Below, one piece after another: positions 54,325-63,149 of a stretch of 64,000 nucleotides of DNA. Under the pieces are notes generated by a model, which worked only from the letters and a program-made list of their open reading frames with translations, did no database searches and had not been told where the DNA came from. Location: assembly GCF_003670115.1 (NCBI RefSeq), contig NZ_QQTY01000005.1:372001-436000 (forward strand), written 5' to 3'. This DNA is from Natronorubrum halophilum. Its GTDB lineage: Archaea; Halobacteriota; Halobacteria; Halobacteriales; Natrialbaceae. The translations under genes were made by a program, and so were the position numbers. Numbering within the stretch: the stretch's first letter is position 1; each line of letters begins with the position of its first letter.

Positions 54325-55512
54325 ATGCGAGACGCATATCTCGTCGGCGCGGGACAATCGGATTACGGAGCGTTTCCGGAGGAGAGCTATCGGTCGCTGT
54401 TTCGGACGGCGTACGAGGCGGCCACGGAGAGCGTGCCGAACGGACTCGAGGCGAGCGACATCGACGAAGCGTTCATCGGAAATCTCGGCGTCGGCGGCCG
54501 CCAACTCGGTCTCTCGGGGCCCGCAGTCACCGAACACGTCGGGCTCGACGGCGTCCCCTGTACGCGAGTCGAAAACGCCTGCGCGGCGAGCGGGTTCGCG
54601 GTCCGACAGGCCGTCCAGGCGGTCAAGTCCGGCATGGCCGACGTCGTCCTCGCGGGCGGCTTCGAGATCATGTCCGACACGAGTTCCGACGCGACGAAGT
54701 ACTGGCTCGGCGTCTCCGGCGAGACCGAGTGGGAGCGTCTCTCGGGGACCACCTTCTCCGGCGTCTACGCCCAGATGGCCAGCGTCCACATGGAAACGTA
54801 CGGCACCACGCGCGAACAGCTCTCGCGGGTCGCCGTGAAAAATCACGCCAACGGGGCGAAAAACCCGCACGCACAGTTGGGCTTCGAGTGCTCGCTCGAG
54901 GACGCCCAGTCGGCCCCCGTCGTCGCGGACCCGCTCAATCTCTATCACTGCTGTCCGACCTCCGACGGCGCGGCCTGCGCGCTGATCGTCGGCGAGGACG
55001 TCGTCGACGACTACACCGACGACCCGATCCGCGTCGCCGGCGTCGGTGCCGGCAGCGACAACGTCGGACTCTACCAGCGGAACACCTACACCGGCGTCCC
55101 GGCGAGCCGGCGCGCCGCAGAGTCGGCCTACGAGATGGCCGGAATCGGCCCCGACGAACTCGATTTCGCCGAAGTGCACGACTGCTTCGCCATCGCCGAA
55201 CTGCTGGCCTACGAGGATCTGGGCTTCTGTGAGAAGGGCGAGGCCGGTCGGCTGATCGAATCCGGCGAGACGGAACTCGGCGGCGACCTCCCGGTCAACA
55301 CCTCCGGCGGCCTGAAGTCCAAAGGACACCCCATCGGGGCAACGGGAGCCGGACAGGTCGTCGAGGCCTACAAACAGCTCACCGGAAACGCCGGCGAACG
55401 GCAGGTCGAAAACCCGAAACGCGGGCTCACGCACAACGTCGGCGGCAGCGGCGGTGCCGCCGTGGTTCACGTCTTTGAAAAGGAAGCGGAGGCGGAGGTG
55501 AGCGCCCCATGA
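54325..55512 (+). CDS. Thiolase (SCP-2/acetyl-CoA acetyltransferase-like)
   Basis: ATG 54325 gives 395 residues. NACAASGFAVR (Cys nucleophile), EVHDCFAIAE and TSGGLKSKGHPIGATGAGQ are thiolase motifs, with GGSGGAAVVHVF at the end. This SCP-2-like architecture resembles archaeal thiolases that work in complex with HMG-CoA synthase and a DUF35 protein. Its stop overlaps the next ATG by four bases, so the two are translationally coupled. Confidence 0.93.
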   Translation: MRDAYLVGAGQSDYGAFPEESYRSLFRTAYEAATESVPNGLEASDIDEAFIGNLGVGGRQLGLSGPAVTEHVGLDGVPCTRVENACAASGFAVRQAVQAVKSGMADVVLAGGFEIMSDTSSDATKYWLGVSGETEWERLSGTTFSGVYAQMASVHMETYGTTREQLSRVAVKNHANGAKNPHAQLGFECSLEDAQSAPVVADPLNLYHCCPTSDGAACALIVGEDVVDDYTDDPIRVAGVGAGSDNVGLYQRNTYTGVPASRRAAESAYEMAGIGPDELDFAEVHDCFAIAELLAYEDLGFCEKGEAGRLIESGETELGGDLPVNTSGGLKSKGHPIGATGAGQVVEAYKQLTGNAGERQVENPKRGLTHNVGGSGGAAVVHVFEKEAEAEVSAP

Positions 55513-56939
55513 CCGCAATCACCGGCGTCGGCGCGTACGCGCCGCGATTCCGCATCAGCGCTGAGGCCTTCCGGGACGCCTGGGGGCAGTTCCAGGCCGC
55601 TGGCGTCAGCGAAAAGGCCGTCGCCGCAGCCGACGAGGACTCGCTGACGATGGCCTACGAAGCGGCCCGACGAGCGCTCGAGGCCGGCGATATCGACGCT
55701 GCGAACGTCGACTGGCTCGCGTTCGCCACCTCGCGGCCGCCGCTGGCCGAGGAAGACCTGACCGCCCGTCTGGGCGCGATGCTCGAGGTGGACGAGTCCG
55801 CGACGCGCCAGCTCTTTTCGGGCAGCACGCGGGCCGGGACGCGAGCCCTCTGGGCCGGCATGGACGCGATCACCGCCGCCGAAGCAGCGACGGGTCTCGT
55901 CGTCGCGGCCGACGCCCCGCGGGGCGACCCGGACGACGGCATCGATCACGCCGCCGGCGCCGGCGCTGCTGCGCTCGTCCTCGAGTCCGACGGTCCGGCC
56001 GAGATCGTCGACCGCGCCGAGTACGCGACACCCTATCCCGGAACTCGCTTCCGCAACACCGGCGAGGACGAGACGCGAGGCCTCGGCGTCACCCAGTACG
56101 ACCGTCGGGCCTTTACCGAAACGATCGGCGGCGCGGTCGACGGCCTCGAGGCCGCGCCGGAGCCGGAGGCCGCGGCGATCCAGGCACCCGACGGGAAGCT
56201 TCCCTACCGCGCGGCGGGCGCGGCCGGCGTCGGAACCGACGAGATCCGGGCCGCCGCGACGGTCCACCGCCTCGGCGATCTCGGCGCTGCGAGCGTGCCC
56301 GTGTCGCTCGCCGGTGCCCTCGCCGACGGCTCCGAATCTGTCCTCGCCGTTTCCCACGGCAGCGGGGCCGGAGCCGACGCGCTCGTCGTCGAATCGGACG
56401 GCGAAGTCCCGGCAGAGACCGCATTCGAGGGCGGCGATACCCTCACCTACGCCGAGTACCTGCGCCAGCGCGGCGTCGTCACGAGCGGCCCGCCGTCCGG
56501 CGGCGGCGCGTACGTGAGCGTCCCCTCCTGGCGGCGATCGATCCCGCAGCGCTACACCCTGCAGGCCGGCCGCTGTCCCGAGTGCGGCGCGCTCTCGTTC
56601 CCGCCCGAAGGGGCGTGTGCCGACTGTAACGCGCTCGGCGAGTACGAACCCGTCCAGCTTTCGGGCGCGGGGGTAATCGAAGCCGTCACGACCATCTCGC
56701 AGGGCGGTGCTCCGCCCGAGTTCGCCGAACAGCAGAGTCGTTCCGGCGACTACGCGGCGGCGATCGTCGCCCTCGAGACGGACGACGGCGGCGAATCCGT
56801 CAGTATCGCGACGATGGGCACCGACGCTGCGCCGGACGCGTTCAGCGTCGGCGATCGAATCGAAACGACGATCCGCCGAATCTACACGCAGGAAGGCGTG
56901 ACGCGGTACGGGTTCAAGGTTCGTCCCGCCGACGCGTAG
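55509..56939 (+). CDS. HMG-CoA-synthase-like + DUF35 (zinc ribbon/OB) fusion, active-site Cys and His missing
   Basis: The 476-residue protein has an HMGS-fold domain (residues 1-340) and a DUF35 zinc ribbon/OB domain (about 345-476) with Cys356, Cys359, Cys370 and Cys373. In HMGS the catalytic Cys lies in an ACKA motif; here the segment reads SGSTRAGTRALW, i.e. Ser106/Thr107. The HMGS His (HQPNGKFP) appears as QAPDGKLP. So it is probably not a classical HMG-CoA synthase. The DUF35 part would scaffold the thiolase, as in archaeal complexes where it channels substrate. Confidence 0.85.
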   Translation: MTAITGVGAYAPRFRISAEAFRDAWGQFQAAGVSEKAVAAADEDSLTMAYEAARRALEAGDIDAANVDWLAFATSRPPLAEEDLTARLGAMLEVDESATRQLFSGSTRAGTRALWAGMDAITAAEAATGLVVAADAPRGDPDDGIDHAAGAGAAALVLESDGPAEIVDRAEYATPYPGTRFRNTGEDETRGLGVTQYDRRAFTETIGGAVDGLEAAPEPEAAAIQAPDGKLPYRAAGAAGVGTDEIRAAATVHRLGDLGAASVPVSLAGALADGSESVLAVSHGSGAGADALVVESDGEVPAETAFEGGDTLTYAEYLRQRGVVTSGPPSGGGAYVSVPSWRRSIPQRYTLQAGRCPECGALSFPPEGACADCNALGEYEPVQLSGAGVIEAVTTISQGGAPPEFAEQQSRSGDYAAAIVALETDDGGESVSIATMGTDAAPDAFSVGDRIETTIRRIYTQEGVTRYGFKVRPADA

Positions 56940-56983
56940 CCGACGCCGTCACGTTTATTCCGGCTCCACTGAACTCGTATATC

Positions 56984-57367
56984 ATGTCACACTCCTCGTG
57001 GTGGTACGGCGTTCTTCCGTTCCCCGTCGTGGTCCTGACGGCGTTGCTCTCTCGTTTCGCATCCCGTGCGTTTTCGTCCGCGGCTCGAGCGCCCGCCGAC
57101 TCGGCTCTCGGCGCGGACGTCGCGTGGTTCGTCCTCTAGGCGCTCTCGTTCTGGGTCGGTATTCTCGTGGCCGCGGTCGTCCTCGTCTGTTTGCTCGCGG
57201 ACCTCCGGACGCTCGGCGAGGGCGAGTCGTGGTCACCGAGTGCGCTGTGGGGCCTCGCGGGCGTCGTCCACCTCGGCGGAGCCGTATTCACGTCGCTACT
57301 GGTCGTCTCGGTCCCAGCGCTCTCGGTTTATTTGTACCGGCGTCACGTTCGTGTCGGACGGCCTTGA
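56984..57367 (+). pseudogene. Membrane-protein gene broken by one in-frame TAG
   Basis: From ATG 56984 (MSHSSWWYGVLPFPVVV) the frame reads 51 residues, then TAG at 57137-57139 and continues in the same frame ALSFWVGILVAAVVLVCLL to SVYLYRRHVRVGRP and a TGA at 57367. The stop falls inside a transmembrane segment. The downstream half and the YLYRRH ending are typical of a haloarchaeal membrane protein. It may be a decaying gene, a sequence error or a readthrough case. The rest of the frame is intact. Confidence 0.7.
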
Positions 57368-57437
57368 CCGCAGAATAATCCGTTTTTGCCCGAGGGTGCG
57401 GGATCAGTTCTCGGCGATTGCTCGGGAGTGGACCCGT

Positions 57438-58436
57438 TCAGTTCCCGGTCAGCGCCTCGCTCGCCGGCGCGAACTCGATCTCGGTTCCCAGTCCCTCCTC
57501 GTTCGCGCGCTCGTAGAGCATGTACGCCGCGGCGACGGTCTCGATTCCCGTCCCGCCGCTGTCGAACACCGTGATCTCGTCGTCGCTCGTCCGGCCCGGC
57601 TTCACCCCGGCGACGACCTCGCCGAGTTCCGCGTGGATGTCGTCCTCGGTGACGGCCCCCTCCTCGAGCGGAATCATGAACGAGCCCGCGTCGAACGTCG
57701 CGCGCTCACGCAGGTCGGGCACGTAGGTCGCCCGTTCGATCGTCGTCGTATCCAGTTCGCGTTTGTCCGGCGAGTACTGTCCCATCGCCGTGACGTGCGT
57801 GCCGGGTTCGAGGTCGTCGCCGTCGAAGACCGGCTTACTCGCCTTTGTTGCCGTAATTACGACGTCCGCACCCGAGAGGGCGGCCTCGCTCGAGTCGACG
57901 GCACGGACGGTGGCCTCGAGCGCCTCGTCGAAGTCGGCCGCGAAGGCTTCGCGGTTCTCTGGAGTCGGCGAGTAGACGCGAACGTCGGAAAACTCGCGGA
58001 CGGTTGCGGTCGCCCGAAGCTGACCGCGGGCCTGTGCTCCACTGCCGATGATGGCAAGGGTGTCGCTCTCCGCTCGAGCGAGGACGTCGACGCCGACAGC
58101 GCCGGCCGCCCCGGTTTTGTGCGGGTTCATGCTCGCGCCGTCGAGGAGCGCGAGGGGTGCGCCGCTTTCGGCATCGAACACCGGGGTCATGAACCACGCG
58201 TCAGCGGCACCGAACCCGGCGCTGTACATGTAGCCCCCCATCGCACCCGTGTCCGGAAGGACGGCGGCGTACGTCGTGAGCATCCCCTGGGGCTCATCGC
58301 GGAAGAACTTCGACCGCGGCTGAGCCGGTGCGCCCTCGCCGCGTTGGCGATATCCGTCGCGGACGACCTCGACGTAGTCGGCGGGTGTCGCGAGGTCGGT
58401 GACGTCTTCGCTATGAAGAAACAGCGTCTCAGTCAT
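57438..58436 (-). CDS. Ornithine cyclodeaminase/mu-crystallin family
   Basis: The 332-residue protein has the Rossmann motif AIIGSGAQARGQLRA near residue 125, SMNPHKTGAAGAVG (Lys and Arg pocket region), TATKASKPVFDGDD and GQYSPDKRELD. Family members act as ornithine cyclodeaminase, alanine dehydrogenase or ketimine reductase. The substrate is not clear from sequence. Confidence 0.9.
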   Translation of the reverse strand: MTETLFLHSEDVTDLATPADYVEVVRDGYRQRGEGAPAQPRSKFFRDEPQGMLTTYAAVLPDTGAMGGYMYSAGFGAADAWFMTPVFDAESGAPLALLDGASMNPHKTGAAGAVGVDVLARAESDTLAIIGSGAQARGQLRATATVREFSDVRVYSPTPENREAFAADFDEALEATVRAVDSSEAALSGADVVITATKASKPVFDGDDLEPGTHVTAMGQYSPDKRELDTTTIERATYVPDLRERATFDAGSFMIPLEEGAVTEDDIHAELGEVVAGVKPGRTSDDEITVFDSGGTGIETVAAAYMLYERANEEGLGTEIEFAPASEALTGN

Positions 58437-58491
58437 ACCCGAAAACGGAACACGAGCGGAGATAAAACGATCGGAGACGACAGACTGGAGA

Positions 58492-58707
58492 TTAGTCCGC
58501 GTTGATCGGCGGACGGGCCGAGTTGGCCCCGTCGGAGACGTCGGCGGGCGTGTTGACGAACATCGCGTGGCCGATAATCATCATTGCGACGACCGAACCG
58601 ATGGGGATCGCTGCTGTCACCGAGACGCCGACGACGGTGAGGGCTGCGGTAATGCCGAGCAGTGCGACTGGGATAAGGCCGAGAACAATGTCGTAGTATC
58701 CAGTCAT
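58492..58707 (-). CDS. Two-helix membrane protein
   Basis: The start at 58707 (MTGYYDIVLGLIPVA) gives 71 residues; longer in-frame starts at 58722 and 58737 add divergent residues. Two helices (IVLGLIPVALLGITAALTVV and SVTAAIPIGSVVAMMIIGHA) are followed by a polar tail. It is a common haloarchaeal small membrane protein with unknown function. Confidence 0.75.
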   Translation of the reverse strand: MTGYYDIVLGLIPVALLGITAALTVVGVSVTAAIPIGSVVAMMIIGHAMFVNTPADVSDGANSARPPINAD

Positions 58708-59010
58708 AATGTATTCAATCATATGCGGAATTACCATATAAGTGTTTCCCGTAATCGCCTGATGGTGAATCCGTTTCTAATGCACATCTTCACCAATGGT
58801 TTCTCGTAACTTATTCATCCGTTATATTTCGGTGGAGGAGCCGAAAACGGCCCGTCTATCGAACCCATTCGATAGGAAGAATCGTGATCCGCGAGATGGC
58901 CGAAGACGAGACTCTCAGCGCGGTAACAAGCGGCTTTCGAGCGTTCGATCCAGGAGCCGTGAGTGCGACGCCGTCCTCCGCAGTCGCTCGATCACCGACT
59001 CGAGAACGGA
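58708..59010. other. AT-rich intergenic region
   Basis: A 303-base gap between two minus-strand genes. TTCACCA/TGGTGAA arms (58763-58769 and 58789-58795) form a weak inverted repeat with a 19-base loop. The first 130 bases are AT-rich and likely carry the promoter of the 71-residue protein. No convincing frame. Confidence 0.4.
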
Positions 59011-59436
59011 TTACGAGGCACGGCCTCTGAGCGCAGCGTAGCCGACGCGCCAGCCGATCAACAGGAGGAGGCCAAATCCGGTTATCACTAGCGGGAACGG
59101 CCACGCCGCCGTGTCGCCGAACAGCGACTGCCGAAGGAGTAGTCCGACGTTCGCCGCCCCGAGCCACGCGACGGTCGTCATCCGGGCCGCCCGAGTCACC
59201 GACGCCGAGACGGAACGGCTGTAGACGCCCGCGATAGCCGCGACGACGAGCCAGCCGATCACGAACGGGGCGAGCGCCTCGAGCGATGTGAGCGGCTGCT
59301 CGATCGGGTTGACGTCGTGGCTAAGCTGGCCAACGAGAACGAATCCGCCGACGAGACCGACATCTCCGGCCCCGAGCAGGAGCGTCTCTCGGTCGAGCGC
59401 GTGAGAACGGTCGTCCGTTCGAACTGCTGAGTCCAT
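59011..59436 (-). CDS. DUF3054 membrane protein
   Basis: The 141-residue protein has a charged start, then four helices (DVGLVGGFVLVGQLSH, PLTSLEALAPFVIGWLVVAA, AARMTTVAWLGAANVGLLLR and LVITGFGLLLLIGWRVGYAA). The HxxNPIxxP motif after helix 1 (HDVNPIEQP) is characteristic of DUF3054. Function unknown. Confidence 0.85.
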   Translation of the reverse strand: MDSAVRTDDRSHALDRETLLLGAGDVGLVGGFVLVGQLSHDVNPIEQPLTSLEALAPFVIGWLVVAAIAGVYSRSVSASVTRAARMTTVAWLGAANVGLLLRQSLFGDTAAWPFPLVITGFGLLLLIGWRVGYAALRGRAS

Positions 59437-59642
59437 AACCGTGTCTCGACACTGCGGCCATATTGCTTTCCCGATCCGGTCGGTGATCGGTCACCAGCGA
59501 CCACCGTCCAGGGAGACACTGATCAACGGGCGAACAGCACGGCTATCCGCTACTCGCGATCGGCGGGATCGGGTCTCGAGCCCCTCCCCAGCAACTCTGT
59601 CAAAAGAAGAACTAATGTGGGATGAATACAAAGGGCCGAGTA

Positions 59643-60344
59643 ATGGCTGTGGTCGACGACCGTCACACGGGCTGTGATGGATGTAGCCGATCTGTTCCGC
59701 TCGAGGAGTTGACGGCAGTGACGATGCCGAACGGCGAGGAGGTCGCGTGCTGTCCCCGCTGCGAGCCACACGCGCGGGAGGCTGCACGGAAATGTTCCTC
59801 CCTCGACCAGCGTCGCGGCACCTGTGACGGCTGTACCGGCACCTATCTCGAGGCCGAACTCGAGGACGTGATTTTGCGCGACGGGACCGTCCTCGCCTGC
59901 TGTCCCTCGTGTGCGGCCGAAGCGCCGAACGACGAGGCGGGCGCGAAGATGGCGGAGTCGACCGTCGACTCGAGCGAGCGGGTCGCCGCCGAGAGCGAGA
60001 GCGGAGACGACGAGACCGCGAGTACCGGCCAACGCCTCTGTACCCAGTGTAACGAGTGGGTCACCGCCGAACTGTTTCACGCGACGACCATCGACGGCAG
60101 AACCGAGCGGCTCTGTCCGAACTGCAAGGAAATCGCCGAGGAAAACGGTATCATCAGGGACGTCAAAATCCGGAAGACGAAAGCGCGCGAGGTCCTCGGC
60201 GTCGAAGACGACGCCACCGACGCGGAAATCCGCACGGCCTACCACCGGCAGGTCAAGCGCGCCCATCCCGACCAGCAAAGCGGTAGCAAGTCGGCGTTCC
60301 AGCTCGTCACGAACGCCTACGACAGACTACAGGAAGACGGCTGA
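59643..60344 (+). CDS. Zinc-ribbon protein with C-terminal J domain
   Basis: ATG 59643 gives 233 residues (an upstream ATG at 59622 would add 7). Three zinc-ribbon-like CxxC pairs occur in residues 1-150 (GCDGCSR, CCPRC, CDGCTG, CCPSC, CTQC, CPNC). Residues 180-230 form a J domain, REVLGVEDDATDAEIRTAYH, with HPD in AHPDQQ. It may recruit DnaK to a specific client. It converges with the TIR gene with only one base between the stop codons. Confidence 0.85.
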   Translation: MAVVDDRHTGCDGCSRSVPLEELTAVTMPNGEEVACCPRCEPHAREAARKCSSLDQRRGTCDGCTGTYLEAELEDVILRDGTVLACCPSCAAEAPNDEAGAKMAESTVDSSERVAAESESGDDETASTGQRLCTQCNEWVTAELFHATTIDGRTERLCPNCKEIAEENGIIRDVKIRKTKAREVLGVEDDATDAEIRTAYHRQVKRAHPDQQSGSKSAFQLVTNAYDRLQEDG

Positions 60345-60345
60345 T

Positions 60346-60957
60346 TCAACGAGTACCGTCCTCCCGACGGACGTATCCGATCGTCGCCGAGTTGAAGTAG
60401 TACGTCGAGTCGCAGGCGTCACACGACGTCCGCAGGAGTTTTCCGTGCTCGTACCGCTTCCAGAGTTTCGTCTGTCCCCGTTCGATCTCGAGGGTCACCG
60501 GATGGTCGCAGTCGGGGAGCGTACACGGGAACCGGATGTACCAATTCGGCACCGAAAGGGCACCGATCGGGGCGAGTTCGCTCCGGAGACGGCTGAGTAG
60601 ATTGAAGATCGTAAACGAGAGGTTCTGTCGGTCGATCGCCACTCCTTCGGCGTCGCCGATGAAGCCGCCACGCAGACGGTCATCGTCGAGCAGCGGGATG
60701 ACCGGAATCCCCTTGGCCAGCGCGTACCCGATCTCCTGATTGATCCACTGACTGTCGGCCGATCCCCCGGTCAGCACTGCGACGACGACATCGCTGTTCG
60801 CGAGTCGTCCCTCGAGTCGTTTCCGCGAGCGGCCGGATTCGACCTCCTCGAGGGCGATGTGGACGCCGAATGGAAAATTCTTGACCGTAGAGAACAGCTC
60901 CTGGACGAGTTCGAGGTCGCGGGGCGCGTGTGAGACGTAGGTCTGTTCTCCGGTCAT
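60346..60957 (-). CDS. TIR domain + zinc ribbon protein
   Basis: The 203-residue protein has a TIR-like fold at about residues 5-100: TYVSHAPRDLELVQELF, SDVVVAVLTGG, WINQEIGYALAKG and IPVIPLLDD. The WxxxE motif places Trp71 and candidate catalytic Glu75 as in NAD-cleaving TIRs. Residues 140-200 contain Cys145, Cys150, Cys179 and Cys182, a zinc ribbon. It could be a TIR effector or signalling protein as in Thoeris-type defence. No other defence gene is adjacent. Confidence 0.82.
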   Translation of the reverse strand: MTGEQTYVSHAPRDLELVQELFSTVKNFPFGVHIALEEVESGRSRKRLEGRLANSDVVVAVLTGGSADSQWINQEIGYALAKGIPVIPLLDDDRLRGGFIGDAEGVAIDRQNLSFTIFNLLSRLRSELAPIGALSVPNWYIRFPCTLPDCDHPVTLEIERGQTKLWKRYEHGKLLRTSCDACDSTYYFNSATIGYVRREDGTR

Positions 60958-61049
60958 CGTCTGTTCTACAACGACAGGGTGTGTGAGACAATATTAATCT
61001 ATCTACTTTTCAGCACTGTCAGTACGCGCGTATTATCGAACAGCAATCA

Positions 61050-61110
61050 TCACGCAGATTCCCGCTCCGGATACCAGTCCCGTTCGTCGGCGACAACGAA
61101 CACGGATACC
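61050..61110 (-). pseudogene. Fragment paralogous to the downstream hypothetical gene
   Basis: The minus strand reads VVADERDWYPERES, close to VADERDWSPGRLE in the gene at 61202-61630. A 22-base run (61073-61094) is identical to 61351-61372. No longer open frame continues the similarity. It looks like a partial duplication remnant. Confidence 0.4.
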
Positions 61111-61201
61111 GTCGGCCGGCGCTGTTCGCGGGGTTCGCCGGGAATGATCCGACGACCTACTCCATCCACCCTCCGGCCGAGCGCGCGGATCGGTACTGCG
61201 T

Positions 61202-61630
61202 TCAGGAGGATATCGTCTCGAGAACTCGCTGTGAGAACTCGACCTGGTCGTACTCGCGACCCAACGCGTCGAACCACGCCCCCTCGACGTGCCACCTCCC
61301 TCGTCGTTCGCCGTCGGTCGTCAACGACGTCGCCTCGAGTCGACCCGGCGACCAGTCCCGTTCGTCGGCGACGGTGAGCACCATCCGAACCACGGTTCCG
61401 ACCTCCTGACTATCGACGCCGGGCGACTCGGAAACGGTCTCGTACTCGAGGGCGATCCCGGTTCCGTCCCGGATCTCGTCGCCGTCTGCTTCGGTGTCGG
61501 TTTCGACCGCCTCCTCGCGTTCGTCTTCCGCCCGGTCCTCGTTCGGGAGCCGCGTCCACTCGGTGACGTAGATCCCGTGGCTCATGAGCCGGTTCTCGAG
61601 CGCGTCGCCGACTGGGCGCTGGTCGCTCAT
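61202..61630 (-). CDS. Haloarchaeal hypothetical protein
   Basis: The start at 61630 (MSDQRPVGDALENRLMS) gives 142 residues. An acidic middle (DRAEDEREEAVETDTEADGD) separates a helical start from a beta-rich end (RWHVEGAWFDALGRE, VEFSQRVLETISS). It is acidic throughout and conserved in style with haloarchaeal proteins. A partial copy of its C-terminal region lies about 280 bases beyond. No function seen. Confidence 0.7.
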   Translation of the reverse strand: MSDQRPVGDALENRLMSHGIYVTEWTRLPNEDRAEDEREEAVETDTEADGDEIRDGTGIALEYETVSESPGVDSQEVGTVVRMVLTVADERDWSPGRLEATSLTTDGERRGRWHVEGAWFDALGREYDQVEFSQRVLETISS

Positions 61631-61707
61631 GGCGCGTACTACCGCGAGCAGGGAGAAAAATCGTCGGTTGAGATGCGGCTTCGCACATCTCGCGAGAGCG
61701 GACCCGC

Positions 61708-62352
61708 TCAGAGCGGTTCGACGAGATCCTCGAGTGCCGCTTTCGGATCGTCGGCCTTCGCGACGCCGCTCGCGAGCAAGACGCCCTCGGCGCCGAGGTC
61801 GCCGGCTGCAACCGCGTCGTCGCCCGTGCTGATGCCGGCACCGCAGAGCACCGAGACGTCCGAGTCGACGTGCTGTGCGGCGTCGACGGCATCCTCGACG
61901 ATGTCCGGATCGGCCTGACTGACCGGCGTCCCGGTGCCGATCAGTTCCGGCGGTTCGACGGCGACCGAATCGGGGCCGAGCGCCGCCGCAGCGCCGATCT
62001 GGGCCGGATTGTTGGCGCAGACGACCGTCTCGAGGTCGGCGCGCTGTGCAGCCTGGACGGCTCCGTCGATATCGGCGAGTTTCAGCCGCCGCTCGGAGTG
62101 GTTGATCAGCGTCCCGACCGCGCCCGCATCGGCGACGGACTCCGCGAGCGCGTGGCCGGTGTTGCTGCCGTGATCGATCGCGTCGACGTGTTGGGCCCAC
62201 GTTTCCGCACCCGTCTCGGCGACTCGTGCGATGTGGGCCGCCTGCGGAGCGACGGCGAGGCGAGCATCGGTGGTATCGTCGACGTCGCGGACGGCTTCGG
62301 CGACCGCGATCGGATCACAGGGATACGTCTTCAGGTTGACGAGGACGAACAT
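61708..62352 (-). CDS. tpiA: Triosephosphate isomerase (archaeal short type)
   Basis: The start at 62352 ([15 protein letters not shown]) gives 214 residues, the archaeal short form. It has the Lys-containing start (NLKTY), the catalytic His ([10 protein letters not shown]), the catalytic Glu ([12 protein letters not shown]) and the phosphate loop near the end ([12 protein letters not shown]). It interconverts dihydroxyacetone phosphate and glyceraldehyde 3-phosphate. Confidence 0.95.
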   Translation of the reverse strand: MFVLVNLKTYPCDPIAVAEAVRDVDDTTDARLAVAPQAAHIARVAETGAETWAQHVDAIDHGSNTGHALAESVADAGAVGTLINHSERRLKLADIDGAVQAAQRADLETVVCANNPAQIGAAAALGPDSVAVEPPELIGTGTPVSQADPDIVEDAVDAAQHVDSDVSVLCGAGISTGDDAVAAGDLGAEGVLLASGVAKADDPKAALEDLVEPL

Positions 62353-62535
62353 ATCAGCACAGCCATTCGCCCGGAAGAAATAGCTTGCGAGTCGCCGACG
62401 GCCGACCGCTGGCTCGGAGCGCACGCGGTTCGGTCGGCGAAAAACTGTCGTCGAATCCGGACGACCGCCCGATCGACGACTCAGCGACGGGAAATGGGCG
62501 GTGAAAGAAAACGCGAGTCGCGGCTGGTCGGACGG

Positions 62536-63084
62536 TTAGTCCTTCCGTTTGACGACGTCACCGAGCGTGTAGCTGCCCGAGGAGGAGCCGCCCGACCACT
62601 CCGGATCCTCGGCGGACCCGCCCTCCGCGTTCAGGTCGATCTCGAGGAAGCTCTCGAGTTTCGACTGGACCTGATCGCTCGGGAGCGTGTCGCCGCGTTC
62701 GATCTTTCGAATCAGGCTCGCCTTCTCGTTGAGTTCGTTGGCGAGGTCCGACTGGCTGAGCGACTTGTTCTCGCGAGCGTTTCGGACCCGCTCGTCGTAG
62801 TCCGTCGCGAGTTCGTCCATGTCGTCGAACATGTCCGATCGGCGCTGGGAACTCGAGCCCCCGGATCCCGTACTCGCGCTCGAACCCGACCGATTCGACG
62901 TGCTCCCGGAACTCGATGACGAGTCGGAGGTCGTCGAATACTTCGAGGAGGAACTCGAACTCGAGGGTTGTTTGACTTCAGTACCGAAGTCAGTACAGTC
63001 CGAACACACGTCTAACTTCGCTCCCTCGACCTTGATAGTCTTCGGAGACGACGTCTCGGCGCCACACATCTCGCACTGAACCAT
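62536..63084 (-). CDS. MBF1-like multiprotein bridging factor with Ser-rich linker
   Basis: The start at 63084 gives 182 residues. A zinc motif (CEMCGAETSS..CSDCTD) at residues 4-32, a long Ser-rich low-complexity linker (residues 40-85), an HTH of the Cro/C1 type (LSQSDLANELNEKASLIRKI) and a C-terminal tail follow, the archaeal MBF1 layout. It probably bridges TBP and a regulator. The Ser run is unusually long. Confidence 0.9.
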   Translation of the reverse strand: MVQCEMCGAETSSPKTIKVEGAKLDVCSDCTDFGTEVKQPSSSSSSSKYSTTSDSSSSSGSTSNRSGSSASTGSGGSSSQRRSDMFDDMDELATDYDERVRNARENKSLSQSDLANELNEKASLIRKIERGDTLPSDQVQSKLESFLEIDLNAEGGSAEDPEWSGGSSSGSYTLGDVVKRKD

Positions 63085-63149
63085 GGAGGAACGTATATCG
63101 CGGCGAGTGATAAACCATGCGGCGCGCTCCCGAACCGAACCCGGATGGC

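Noticed and set aside
59622..59642. Upstream ATG for the zinc-ribbon J protein
   Set aside because: The downstream ATG gives a start next to the first zinc motif; both remain possible.
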